NCBI RefSeq assembly: GCF_024298825.1
Contig: NZ_CP101153.1
Coordinates: forward strand, 3,162,001-3,226,000
DNA from: Haloglomus salinum
Lineage (GTDB): Archaea > Halobacteriota > Halobacteria > Halobacteriales > Haloarculaceae
Direction: 5' to 3'
Length of the DNA stretch: 64,000 nt
The notes beneath the pieces were generated by a model. The model saw only the letters and a program-made list of their open reading frames with translations. It was not told the DNA's origin and did not search any database. Shown one piece after another: positions 24,048 through 32,590 of the stretch. Position 1 is the first letter of the stretch. Each line of letters opens with the position of its first letter. A program made the position numbers and the translations under genes.

Positions 24048-24341
24048 ATGGCCGAGCGTGAGACGCGTCGCGTCGCCCACGACCTTCTGGGAGAGCCCCA
24101 CGTCGCGGGACGCCGAATCAGCGTCCGGCAGGTGCACGCGCTCGTCGAGCGGGGGGGAGAGGACCCGGAGGCAGTCGCCGACCGGTTCGACCTGGACGTG
24201 GCTGACATCTACCACGCTCTCGCGTACTACCACGACCATCCGCGCGAGATGCGGGAGGTCGAGACCGAGCGGGAGGCGGCGGCCGAGCAGTTCGGAAAGC
24301 GTATCGACCGGCCAGCGGGCGTCGACCCGGACGGACAGTGA
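24048..24341 (+). CDS. DUF433 antitoxin-like protein
   Basis: A 97-residue protein from the ATG at 24048 (MAERETRRVAHDLLGEPHVA). The DUF433 hallmark G-x-x-x-x-x-R-I-S-V is present as VAGRRISVRQVHALVERGGE, followed by DPEAVADRFDLDVADIYHAL and AYYHDHPREM. It is a winged-helix-like domain found almost always just upstream of a DUF5615 PIN-like protein, where it acts as antitoxin (VapB50-like). The gap to that gene is one base (TGA G ATG). This member is intact; the partner has an in-frame stop. Confidence 0.85.
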   Translation: MAERETRRVAHDLLGEPHVAGRRISVRQVHALVERGGEDPEAVADRFDLDVADIYHALAYYHDHPREMREVETEREAAAEQFGKRIDRPAGVDPDGQ

Positions 24342-24342
24342 G

Positions 24343-24690
24343 ATGGGCGGCGAGTGGCGCTTCCTTCTCGACGAGAACGTCGACCCGAAGACAGTCACGT
24401 ATCTCGAGAAGGAGGGAATCGACGCTGAACACGTCCGGGACGTGCTCGGGTAAGGGGCGGACGACGAGGCCGATGTCCTCCCGTACGCACGGGATTCCAG
24501 CCGCGTCGTCGTGACCAGCGACGTGACGGACTTCGGCGCGGTCGCGGACGACGAACACGCCGGTATCGTCCTCCTCTACGACGACACGATGCCAGGGCAT
24601 CGGGTGGCATCCGCCCTCATCCACATGGTGGACACCTATCCGGACCGGGACGCGTTCGCCGGATACGAACAACTCGATGATTGGGTCTGA
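24343..24690 (+). pseudogene. DUF5615 PIN-like toxin with an in-frame stop codon
   Basis: The frame starting at ATG 24343 encodes MGGEWRFLLDENVDPKTVTY, then LEKEGIDAEHVRDVLG, and meets TAA at 24451-24453. In the same frame it continues GADDEADVLPYARDSSRVVV, then TSDVTDFGAVADDEHAGIVL and LYDDTMPGHRVASALIHMVD, to a TGA at 24688. The whole product would be about 115 residues, the normal DUF5615 length, with the PIN-like acidic residues (LLDENV, TSDVTDFG). A single change from CAA or GAA to TAA explains the break. As written, only a 36-residue fragment would be made. Confidence 0.85.
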
Positions 24691-24775
24691 AACTCCTGGA
24701 CAATTCTATTAAATCACTATTAATTTCTAAACAAATAAAATATCTGATTAAATACTTTACCGGGATTCTATCTGC
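24691..24775. terminator. Very AT-rich convergent intergenic region
   Basis: Eighty-five bases between the broken toxin gene and the convergent aldo/keto reductase. This is the most A+T-rich stretch in the neighbourhood (CTATTAATTTCTAAACAAAT and similar), with several T runs on both strands. It probably acts as a two-way termination region. The sharp composition change next to a toxin-antitoxin pair is also what a junction of acquired DNA looks like. Confidence 0.45.
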
Positions 24776-25804
24776 TTACCTGTCCATCCGGTCCCGCATC
24801 CCGTTGTGGATGATGTCGTTCACCATCCCCGACTCCAGGAACTCGCCGGGGAACCCCATGTCCACCGCGCTCACCTCGTTCAGGCGCTCGACGTGTTCGT
24901 CGGCGAGCTTAACGTCGAGCGCGCCGAGGTTGTCGTCCAGTTGCTCGGGTGTGGTCGCGCCGACGATGGGCGTGAACCGCACGCCAGTCGCCTCCTGTCG
25001 GGCATCCAGCCACGCGAAGACGACCTGCGCGGGCGAGCAGTCGGCCCCGTCGGCCACCTCGACGACCGCCCGTGCCACGCGTTCCTGCTCGTCGGTCATC
25101 TCCCGGCCCGTCACGGAGAGGCGCCCCTCGGCGTCCGCCTCGAGGTACTTCCCGGTGAGGACGCCGCTGTCGAGTGGTGACCAGACGGTGACGCCGAGTC
25201 CGAGTTCCCGCGCGAGCGGGAGCAGCTCGCGCTCGGGCGTGCGCTCGGTGAGGGTGTACTTGATCTGGAGCGCACACGGCGTCACGTAGCCGCGCTCCTC
25301 GGCCAGCGTCACCGCGCGCGAGGCCGCCCACGCCGGGTAGTCCGAGAGCCCGACGTGGTGGACCAGACCCCGCGAGACGAGGTCGTCCAGCCCCCGCATC
25401 GTCTCCTCGATGGGCGTCATCCCGTCGTACGCGTGGACCCAGAGCAGGTCGATGTAGTCCGTCCCGAGGCGGTCGAGCGAGGCCTCGACGGCCTGCATCA
25501 TGTTCTTGCGCCCGTTGCCGCAGGCGTTGGGGTCGCCCGGGCGGGTCGCGGAGGTGAACTTCGTCGCCAGGACGAACTCGTCGCGTCGGCCCTCCAGCAG
25601 GTCGCCCAGCATCCGCTCGCTGGAGCCGTCCGTGTAGTTGTTGGCCGTGTCGATGAAGTTCCCGCCGGCGTCGGCGAACCGGTCGAGCTGTTCGCGGGCG
25701 CCCGCTTCGTCGGCACCCCAGCCCCAGTCCTCGCCGAACGTCATCGTCCCGAGGCAGTACTCGCTCACGCGCAGGCCACTGTTCCCGAGACGTCGGTATC
25801 GCAT
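24776..25804 (-). CDS. Aldo/keto reductase (Tas/YajO-like)
   Basis: A 342-residue protein; I start at MRYRRLGNSGLRVSEYCLGT, though an ATG three codons upstream is equally possible. Catalytic tetrad: Asp in FIDTANNYTDG, Tyr in the same segment, Lys in FVLATKFTS and His in LLWVHAYD. NADPH site: GVTVWSPLDSGVLTGKY and TPIVGATTPEQL. This is the subfamily of 320-345-residue oxidoreductases acting on aldehydes or ketones. Physiological substrate unknown. It ends in the AT-rich terminator shared with the DUF5615 pseudogene. Confidence 0.88.
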   Translation of the reverse strand: MRYRRLGNSGLRVSEYCLGTMTFGEDWGWGADEAGAREQLDRFADAGGNFIDTANNYTDGSSERMLGDLLEGRRDEFVLATKFTSATRPGDPNACGNGRKNMMQAVEASLDRLGTDYIDLLWVHAYDGMTPIEETMRGLDDLVSRGLVHHVGLSDYPAWAASRAVTLAEERGYVTPCALQIKYTLTERTPERELLPLARELGLGVTVWSPLDSGVLTGKYLEADAEGRLSVTGREMTDEQERVARAVVEVADGADCSPAQVVFAWLDARQEATGVRFTPIVGATTPEQLDDNLGALDVKLADEHVERLNEVSAVDMGFPGEFLESGMVNDIIHNGMRDRMDR

Positions 25805-25874
25805 GTCGGTCATGCCACGGGCTACACGCGGGGCCAGGATAACTGTGCGCCGGGCCACCGGGGATGCACCGCTC

Positions 25875-26957
25875 TCAGGAGAGCGTCAACCCACGGATAT
25901 CGACGCTCGCCTCGCCGTCCGTCTCCTCCACCCGCCCGATGACCCGTCCCTCCGTCTCTGCGACGAGCGCCTCGGCAGCCTCGGGGTCGAGCGCGGCGAC
26001 GAAGCCGGTGCCCATGTTGAACGTGCGGTGCATCTCCTCGTCGTCGACCGACCCCTCGGCCTGCACGAAGTCGAACATGGGGTCCGCGTCGAACGGGTCG
26101 TCGACGACGTACCGGAAGTCGCCGAGGCGGGTGAGGTTCGTCCACCCGCCCCCTGTGATGTGCGCGGCGGCGTGGGCGCTGGCCTCCCGGAGTGGCGCCA
26201 GCAGATGCGTGTAGATGCGTGTCGGCTCCAGCAGCACGTCGCCGATGCGGGGCGTCTCGCCGTCCTCGACCCGCGAGCAGTTCGGCGTCCCGTACTCCTC
26301 GACCGGGAACGGGTCCGTGTACTCGTGGTCGCGGGTGGTCGCCTGCCGCGCGAGCGTGAGGCCGTTCGAGTGGATGCCCGAGGACGGGAACCCCACCAGG
26401 GCGTCGCCGGCCTCGGCGTCGCCGGGGAGCAGGTCCGCGTCGGTCGCGAGGCCGGCACAGGTCCCGGCGAGGTCGAGGCTCTTCACGACCTCCGGCATCA
26501 CGGCCGTCTCGCCGGCCACGAGTTCGATGTCGGCGGCCTCACAGCCCGCGCGGAGGCCCTGGCCGACCTGCTCGGCGAACCCCTCGTCCGGTTCGTCGAC
26601 GGCGAGGTAGTCGACGAACGCGACCGGCGTCACGCCCGCGGCCGCGAGGTCGTTGACGTTCATCGCGATGCAGTCGATGCCCACCGTGGAGTAGTCCCCC
26701 AGCGCCTCGGCGACGAGCAGTTTCGTCCCGACGCCGTCGGTCGCGAGCGCGAGGTAGCGGTCGCCGATGTCGAGCAGGCCGGCGTAGTCGCCCGAGACGC
26801 CCTCGACCGCGCCCACGAGGGCGGCGGTTGCGGCCTCGCTCGCGTCGATGTCGACGCCGGCGTCGGCGTAGGTGAGTCCCTCCTCGTCGGTCTCGTCCGC
26901 CGCGTCCCGGTTCCCGTCCGGTGCGTCGTCGTCCCCGTTCGCGCCACGGTCGGTCAT
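25875..26957 (-). CDS. purM: Phosphoribosylformylglycinamidine cyclo-ligase
   Basis: A 360-residue protein from the ATG at 26957. It forms the imidazole ring of purines (FGAM + ATP to AIR). After an acidic, haloarchaea-specific N-terminal arm, it shows LTYADAGVDIDA, LALATDGVGTKLLVA, the signature DCIAMNVNDLAAAGVTPVAF, GETAVMPEVV, VGFPSSGIHSNGLTLAR and HITGGGWTNLTRL, all standard for PurM. Single gene; divergent from aglB. Confidence 0.95.
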   Translation of the reverse strand: MTDRGANGDDDAPDGNRDAADETDEEGLTYADAGVDIDASEAATAALVGAVEGVSGDYAGLLDIGDRYLALATDGVGTKLLVAEALGDYSTVGIDCIAMNVNDLAAAGVTPVAFVDYLAVDEPDEGFAEQVGQGLRAGCEAADIELVAGETAVMPEVVKSLDLAGTCAGLATDADLLPGDAEAGDALVGFPSSGIHSNGLTLARQATTRDHEYTDPFPVEEYGTPNCSRVEDGETPRIGDVLLEPTRIYTHLLAPLREASAHAAAHITGGGWTNLTRLGDFRYVVDDPFDADPMFDFVQAEGSVDDEEMHRTFNMGTGFVAALDPEAAEALVAETEGRVIGRVEETDGEASVDIRGLTLS

Positions 26958-27050
26958 GGGTGAGCGCGGGGGCGAGTCGCGCAAAGGCGTGTCGGTCGCC
27001 GCCTGACACCGTGGCACTGCGGAATCGCCCGGCGAGCCAATCGCAAAAGG

Positions 27051-27056
27051 CTTATG
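27051..27056 (+). promoter_or_regulatory. TATA-like box of the aglB operon
   Basis: CTTATG follows an A-run (AAAAGG) and lies 26-31 bases before the ATG at 27082. This gives a leaderless start for aglB and probably for the two genes downstream, which have gaps of 1 and 0 bases. Confidence 0.5.
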
Positions 27057-27081
27057 CGCGTTTTGCTCCCCCGTTCGGGCA

Positions 27082-30000
27082 ATGAGCCAGTCCTCGAAAT
27101 CGATCTCGGAGCGGGTGGAGGAACTCGACCTCCCCAGCGATAGGCTCCGTGAGGTGTATCATCTCCCAGTGCTGACCCTGCTGGTCGCGTTCTCGCTCTG
27201 GGTTCGGACGCGCGGCTGGCAGAACTACACGTCTGGTGAGCGGATTCTCTTCTCTGGAAACGACCCGTGGTACCACTACCGGATGGTCGAGTACACGGTT
27301 CGGCACTGGCCATCGACGATGCCGTTCGACCCGTGGACCGGGTTCGCAGCGGGGAAGAACCCCAGCACGTTCGGCACGCTGTTCGACCAGCTCGTGGCCA
27401 CGATGGCCCTGATATACGGGCTGGGCTCGCCCACGCCCGAGCAGGTGAAGGTCGTCACGCTGTTCGCCCCTGCGCTGATGGGCGCGCTGACGCTCATCCC
27501 GCTTTACTTCATCGGGAAGCGCTTCGGGGGACGAGTTGGAGGGCTCATCGCGGCCCTCATCGGTGCGATAACGCCCGGACTGTTCCTCACGCGTGGACTG
27601 GTCGGCGTCGCCGACCACCAGGTCGCCGAGGTGCTGTTCATGGGCATCGCCGTGGCGCTGTTCCTCATCGCGCTCGACGTGGCGAAGCGTGACCGTCCCA
27701 TCTGGGAGCTGTTCACCGCTCGCGAGTTCGATTCGCTCCGACCGACGCTCCTCTGGTCGACGCTGGCGGGGCTCGGACTCGGGCTGTACGTCTGGGTGTG
27801 GCCGCCAGGCGTCGTGTTGATCGGCATCCTCAACGTCTTCCTCGTCCTGTACCTTCTCGGGACCTTCGCCCGAGGGGGCGCCCCCGACCACGTCGGCATC
27901 GTCGGTGTCGTCACACTGGGGGTCACGCTACTGCTGAGCCTCGTCCAGATGGAGTCCCTCGAACTCTCCATCGACTTCTCGCTGACACAGCCACTCGTGG
28001 CTGCCCTGGGTATCGTCGCCTGTGTCGTCATCGTGGCCGGGAGCCGTGCCTGGGAGGGGATGGACCGGGAGGTGCCGCGCTGGGGGTTCGGTGTCGGGCT
28101 CCTCGTGCTCGGCCTGCTCGCCGTCGGCCTCTCGGCGCTCGTGGTGCCTGACGTGTTCGCCTACTTCCAGCGCCAGGTCGTCCGGGTCTTCGGGACCGAT
28201 GTCAGTGAGACCGCCGCGACCATCGGTGAGGTCACGCCGTCGGGCGACCCGGTCGGGTTCTTCTTCAACTCGTTCGGCTTCGCGTTCTTCACCGGAATCG
28301 CCGGTCTCGTGGCACTGACCTACCGCTCGCTACAGGATGACTCCATCGCGCCCGCCGGCCTGTTCGTCGTCGTCTGGTCGCTGTTCCTCTTCGCGATGGC
28401 CAACACGATGACGCGATTCGCGGTCTACATGGTGCTCCCACTGGGAGCGCTGAATGCGTTCCTGGCAAAGGAGGCGTTCGACCTGATTGGACTGTACGAC
28501 CTCTCCGACGTCACCGATATCAAGGGGTATCAGGTCATCTCCGTCGTGGCGGCCCTGCTCCTCGTCACCGCCCCGATCGCCGTGACGATCGGGCAGGGCG
28601 GGCTCTCCAACGCGGCGCTGGATACGGCCGAGTCTCGGGGGAGCGGCACCCCGGGCGCGGCCCAGTGGGCGCCGGGCCTGGAGTGGCTCCAGAACGAGAC
28701 GCCGGAGGAGGGCCAGTGGGGACAGAACCCCCAGACAGCCCTCGACAAGGGGTACTACGGGACGTACGAGCGGACTGACGATTTCGACTACCAGTCGGGG
28801 GATTACGGCGTCCTTGCCTGGTGGGACTACGGCCACTGGATCACCGTGCTCGGTGAACGGATACCCAACGCGAACCCGTTCCAGCAGAACGCCAGATACG
28901 CCGCGAACATCATGCTCTCGGCCAACGAGTCGTACACGGTCGAGTCGACCGCCAGCACCGGCGGCGACGGCGAGCAGACCAGGTACGTCATGCTCGACTA
29001 TCAGATGGGGCTGGCTGGGACCCAGAAGTTCAGCGCGCCGGTGGCGTTCCAGCGCCGCTACGCCGTCGACAACGACACCGGCGAGTACGTCGTCCAGCTG
29101 CACCCCAACGGGAGCGACGGGCTGCCGGACGGCCTCCGGGCCCTCCGCGCTGCCGACCTTCAGCAGACGGCGTACGTCGTCCAGCAGACCCAGGGTGGGA
29201 GCCGCCTCGTCGGCCGCTACGCCGTCCACTCCCAGCGGTCGATGGAGAGTATACGGACGCGGCTCTACCAGTACCACGGGAGCCGGGCTGAGCCGACCTT
29301 CAGCGACGGGAGCGTCGTCGTCGCCGACTGGGAGCGCGTCGACTACCGTGGAACGACCCTCCCGGGAATCACCGCTGCGACCCAGCCCGTCCGAACGTTC
29401 CCCAACCGGACCGCGGCCGAGCAGTACGTCCGCCGTGACGGGACCGCACAGATCGGCGGTGTGCTGGGCAAGCCGAGCGAGCCGGTCCCGGCACTGGAGC
29501 AGTACCGGCTCGTCTGGGCCTCGGAACGGACCGCACAGACGCCTATCAGCCGTGCCTTCGGTCTCTGGTCGCGCCTCAACCAGCGGCCGCCCCAGCCTAT
29601 CGAATCGGCATCTTACCTGAAGACGTTCGAGCGCGTCGAGGGCGCGACCATCCAGGGTGAGGGCCCCGCGAACACGAACGTCACGGCAACGGTCCAGATG
29701 CGTATCCCCACCAACGGCCGGACGTTCACCTACGAACAGCAGGCCCAGACCGGCGACGATGGCCGGTTCACGATGACGGTGCCGTACTCCACGACCGGGT
29801 ACGACCAGTTCGGCCCCGAGCAGGGCCGCACCAACGTCTCCGTCAGGGCGACGGGCCCGTACGCCATCACGGCACCACCGACGGTGGCCGAGGACGGAAT
29901 CACCCGATACCGGGCGAACGCGACCGTCTCCGAGGCGCAGGTCATCGGCCGGAGCGACGAACCAGTCACCGCGACGCTGGAGGGCGAGGTCGTCACGGTG

Positions 30001-30198
30001 AACGAGGGCAACAGCACCAACTCGACGGACTCGGGGAGCGGAACGAACACCACCGACTCCGGCGGCTCGGACACCAACTCCACGTCGTCGACCCCCAGCC
30101 CGACACCCACCGGCACGGCGACGCCGACCGCGACACCGACGGCATCGCTCGCACCGCCGGCCTGGCTGACCACGCCGCTCACGTCGGTGCTCGGCTGA
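27082..30198 (+). CDS. aglB: Dolichyl-phosphooligosaccharide-protein glycotransferase AglB
   Basis: A 1038-residue protein, the archaeal STT3 oligosaccharyltransferase. It transfers the lipid-linked glycan to Asn-x-Ser/Thr sites outside the membrane. About 11-13 helices span residues 25-510, with GNDPWYHYRMVEYTVRHWP (the first D-x-D-like catalytic loop) and LVGVADHQVAEVLFMG (the DHH-like motif). The catalytic WWDYGHW is at 580-586. A large extracytoplasmic domain follows and ends in a Thr/Ser/Pro-rich tract (about 975-1030) that is itself rich in sequons. Length is typical for haloarchaea. Followed by a DUF368 gene one base later. Confidence 0.96.
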   Translation: MSQSSKSISERVEELDLPSDRLREVYHLPVLTLLVAFSLWVRTRGWQNYTSGERILFSGNDPWYHYRMVEYTVRHWPSTMPFDPWTGFAAGKNPSTFGTLFDQLVATMALIYGLGSPTPEQVKVVTLFAPALMGALTLIPLYFIGKRFGGRVGGLIAALIGAITPGLFLTRGLVGVADHQVAEVLFMGIAVALFLIALDVAKRDRPIWELFTAREFDSLRPTLLWSTLAGLGLGLYVWVWPPGVVLIGILNVFLVLYLLGTFARGGAPDHVGIVGVVTLGVTLLLSLVQMESLELSIDFSLTQPLVAALGIVACVVIVAGSRAWEGMDREVPRWGFGVGLLVLGLLAVGLSALVVPDVFAYFQRQVVRVFGTDVSETAATIGEVTPSGDPVGFFFNSFGFAFFTGIAGLVALTYRSLQDDSIAPAGLFVVVWSLFLFAMANTMTRFAVYMVLPLGALNAFLAKEAFDLIGLYDLSDVTDIKGYQVISVVAALLLVTAPIAVTIGQGGLSNAALDTAESRGSGTPGAAQWAPGLEWLQNETPEEGQWGQNPQTALDKGYYGTYERTDDFDYQSGDYGVLAWWDYGHWITVLGERIPNANPFQQNARYAANIMLSANESYTVESTASTGGDGEQTRYVMLDYQMGLAGTQKFSAPVAFQRRYAVDNDTGEYVVQLHPNGSDGLPDGLRALRAADLQQTAYVVQQTQGGSRLVGRYAVHSQRSMESIRTRLYQYHGSRAEPTFSDGSVVVADWERVDYRGTTLPGITAATQPVRTFPNRTAAEQYVRRDGTAQIGGVLGKPSEPVPALEQYRLVWASERTAQTPISRAFGLWSRLNQRPPQPIESASYLKTFERVEGATIQGEGPANTNVTATVQMRIPTNGRTFTYEQQAQTGDDGRFTMTVPYSTTGYDQFGPEQGRTNVSVRATGPYAITAPPTVAEDGITRYRANATVSEAQVIGRSDEPVTATLEGEVVTVNEGNSTNSTDSGSGTNTTDSGGSDTNSTSSTPSPTPTGTATPTATPTASLAPPAWLTTPLTSVLG

Positions 30199-30199
30199 G

Positions 30200-31168
30200 A
30201 TGGGCGGGACCGAAGCGACGGTGACGTCCGGCGAGGGCCCGCTCCCATGGTGGCTGTCCGTCTACCTGAAAGGCGCCGCGATGGGCGCTGCCGACACCGT
30301 TCCCGGCGTCTCGGGCGGGACGGTCGCGCTCATCGTCGGAGTCTACGAGCGACTGGTGACGGCCATCACCGAGCTGGACCCGCTAGCGGTGCTTCTGCTC
30401 GGCGACATCCACACCCGTGCCGGCCGTGCCGCCCTCGTCACGCGACTTCGGGAGATGGAGGTCCCCTTCCTGCTGACGCTCGGTGGCGGTATCGCGACGG
30501 CCGTCGTGACCCTCTCGCGAGTACTCGAGTTCGCACTGGAGGAACACCCTGCCCCGACGTTCGCGTTCTTCTTCGGCCTCATCGCCGCGAGTGCGGTCGT
30601 CCTCTACGGGGAGGTGGATGTCGGCACCCCTCGCCGACTGGCGGTCGGCGTCGTCGGTGTGGTCGTGGCGTTCCTGCTGACCGGCCCCATCTCTGGAGCC
30701 CTGCCATCGACGCTCCCGGTGGTCTTCGTCGCTGGCTCGATCGCCGTGACTGCGATGGTCCTGCCCGGTATCAGCGGCTCGTTCCTGCTCATCATCCTCG
30801 GGCAGTACGAGTACATGATCACGCAACTGGGTGACTTCGTCGACGCCGTCATCGCGACGGTGACGGGCGGTCAGGGGCCGTCACTGGCGAGCCACGCGGG
30901 CGTGGTCGTGACGTTCTGTGCGGGCGCTGTCGTCGGGCTGCTGACGGTTGCACACGTCATCCGCTGGGCACTGGACCACTACCGCGCCGCGACGCTGACG
31001 TTCCTGGTGAGCCTGATGGTGGGTGCGCTCCGCTTGCCGGCCCGGGAAATCGCTGACGCCACTACACAGTTCACGCCCGGGACCGTTGCGCTCCTGCTCG
31101 GTGCCGGCGTCGTCGGTGCCGTCCTCGTGCTGGGTCTCGACCACATCACGGCCGACCTCGGGCTCTGA
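30200..31168 (+). CDS. DUF368 membrane protein, candidate polyprenyl-phosphate translocase
   Basis: A 322-residue protein with eight to nine helices. The family signature GAADTVPGVSGGTVALIVGV is near residue 30, and a second inverted-repeat-like copy, VLPGISGSFLLIILGQYEYM, near residue 190. Bacterial DUF368 proteins have been reported to return undecaprenyl phosphate to the inner leaflet. Direct coupling to aglB (one-base gap), whose reaction releases dolichyl (pyro)phosphate outside, suggests the same recycling role for the archaeal carrier. The domain call is firm; the role is inference. Confidence 0.88.
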   Translation: MGGTEATVTSGEGPLPWWLSVYLKGAAMGAADTVPGVSGGTVALIVGVYERLVTAITELDPLAVLLLGDIHTRAGRAALVTRLREMEVPFLLTLGGGIATAVVTLSRVLEFALEEHPAPTFAFFFGLIAASAVVLYGEVDVGTPRRLAVGVVGVVVAFLLTGPISGALPSTLPVVFVAGSIAVTAMVLPGISGSFLLIILGQYEYMITQLGDFVDAVIATVTGGQGPSLASHAGVVVTFCAGAVVGLLTVAHVIRWALDHYRAATLTFLVSLMVGALRLPAREIADATTQFTPGTVALLLGAGVVGAVLVLGLDHITADLGL

Positions 31169-32488
31169 ATGCCCCCCGGCGCGTCGGACGAGACCGCGAC
31201 GGGACCGCTCGCGGCCGTGATTGCCCGCCTGTTCGGTGCGGAGGCGGACGTGGTCCGGGACCGGACCTTCCAGGTGCTCCTGCTCGGGAGCATCATCTCC
31301 CCGATGGGCTCGTCAGTCGTCTCGCCGGTGCTGGAGTCGCTGGCGGCGCCGTATGGCGTCTCCGTCGCCCGTGTCGGCCTGCTGATGGCCGCGTTCACCG
31401 CGCCCTCTATCGTCGCTATCCCGCTCGTCGGGGCGCTCTCGGACCGCATCGGGCGGCGCCCCGTTCTCGCTGCGGGGCTCGTGCTGTTCGCCGTCGCCGG
31501 CGGTGCGGCCGCGTTCACGACCGACTTCCGCGTCGTCGTCGGACTCCGCCTCGTGCAGGGTATCGGCTACTGTGGTATCGGCCCGGTCCTCATCGCCAGC
31601 GTCGGCGACCTCTACGGCGGCGAGCGTGAGGCGACCGCACAGGGACTCCGGTTCGCCACGGTCGGGCTCTCGCTGGCCCTGTTCCCGGTCGTCGCAGGGG
31701 TGCTGGTCGCCCGGGGGTTCCAGCTCCCCTTCCTGCTGTTCCTTCTGGGGCTGCCGGTCGCGCTCGTCGTCCTCCTCGTGTTCGAGGAACCGACGCGGGC
31801 GGGTGCCGGAGGAGGGGCGACCGACGGCTCGGAACCAGAGGCCACGGTCGGCGCCCTCGTCGAACGGTTGCGCGACCCGCTCGTCCTCGCGGCGCTCCTG
31901 GGGCGGGCGGTGCCCTCCTTCCTCTGGTTCGCCTTCCTGACGTACGCCTCGGTCGTCACCGGGAGGCTCCTCGGTGGGTCCCCCGGCGTCGCGGGCCTCG
32001 TGGTCGGCCTCGCCAGCCTCGGGTCGGCGGTGGGTGGAACCCAGGTCGGCCGGCTCACCGCAACCTTCGACGGCCGCGGGGTCCCCCTCGCCACGACGAT
32101 GGCGGTCTGTGGCGCGGGGCTGGCGCTGTTCGGTCTCGCGACCTCGCTCCCGGTAGCGGCCGCGGGAGCCGCGTTCGTCGGGGCCGGCTTCGGGACCGTC
32201 CTCACGCTCTACCGGTCGACCGTGACCGGACTGGCCGACGCCAGCGCCCGCGGCGGCCTCGTCAGCGTCGGTGAGTCGGTCGGCCGCGTCGGTTCGACGG
32301 CGGCTCCGCTCGTCCTCGGCGGGCTCATCGCGGCCGGCGAACCCGTCCTCGGCTTCGAGGTCGCGGTCCGGTACGTCCTGCTCGGGACGGCCGCCCTCGG
32401 GACGGTCGCGGGGCTCGGTCTCGGGCTGCTGGCCGGGCGAGCCCACACGCGAGCCACCGACGACGACGGCGTCTTCGAGGCCGACTGA
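31169..32488 (+). CDS. Major facilitator superfamily transporter
   Basis: A 439-residue protein beginning immediately after the DUF368 stop. It has twelve predicted helices in two halves separated by a polar loop (about 210-225). The MFS motif A is IPLVGALSDRIGRRPVLAAG between helices 2 and 3, and the antiporter-like segment LRLVQGIGYCGIGPVLIASV is in helix 4. It resembles drug/proton antiporters (DHA1), but the cargo cannot be deduced. Position in the aglB operon could mean sugar or lipid-intermediate efflux; that is speculative. Confidence 0.82.
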   Translation: MPPGASDETATGPLAAVIARLFGAEADVVRDRTFQVLLLGSIISPMGSSVVSPVLESLAAPYGVSVARVGLLMAAFTAPSIVAIPLVGALSDRIGRRPVLAAGLVLFAVAGGAAAFTTDFRVVVGLRLVQGIGYCGIGPVLIASVGDLYGGEREATAQGLRFATVGLSLALFPVVAGVLVARGFQLPFLLFLLGLPVALVVLLVFEEPTRAGAGGGATDGSEPEATVGALVERLRDPLVLAALLGRAVPSFLWFAFLTYASVVTGRLLGGSPGVAGLVVGLASLGSAVGGTQVGRLTATFDGRGVPLATTMAVCGAGLALFGLATSLPVAAAGAAFVGAGFGTVLTLYRSTVTGLADASARGGLVSVGESVGRVGSTAAPLVLGGLIAAGEPVLGFEVAVRYVLLGTAALGTVAGLGLGLLAGRAHTRATDDDGVFEAD

Positions 32489-32590
32489 CGGGCGCCCTGC
32501 GCTCGCGCGTTCTCACTCCTCCTCCCCGACCACTTTCGCTCCGCTGCCGAACGATTGAACTGGGCTGCGGCCGGAGTTCGTGACGAGACG

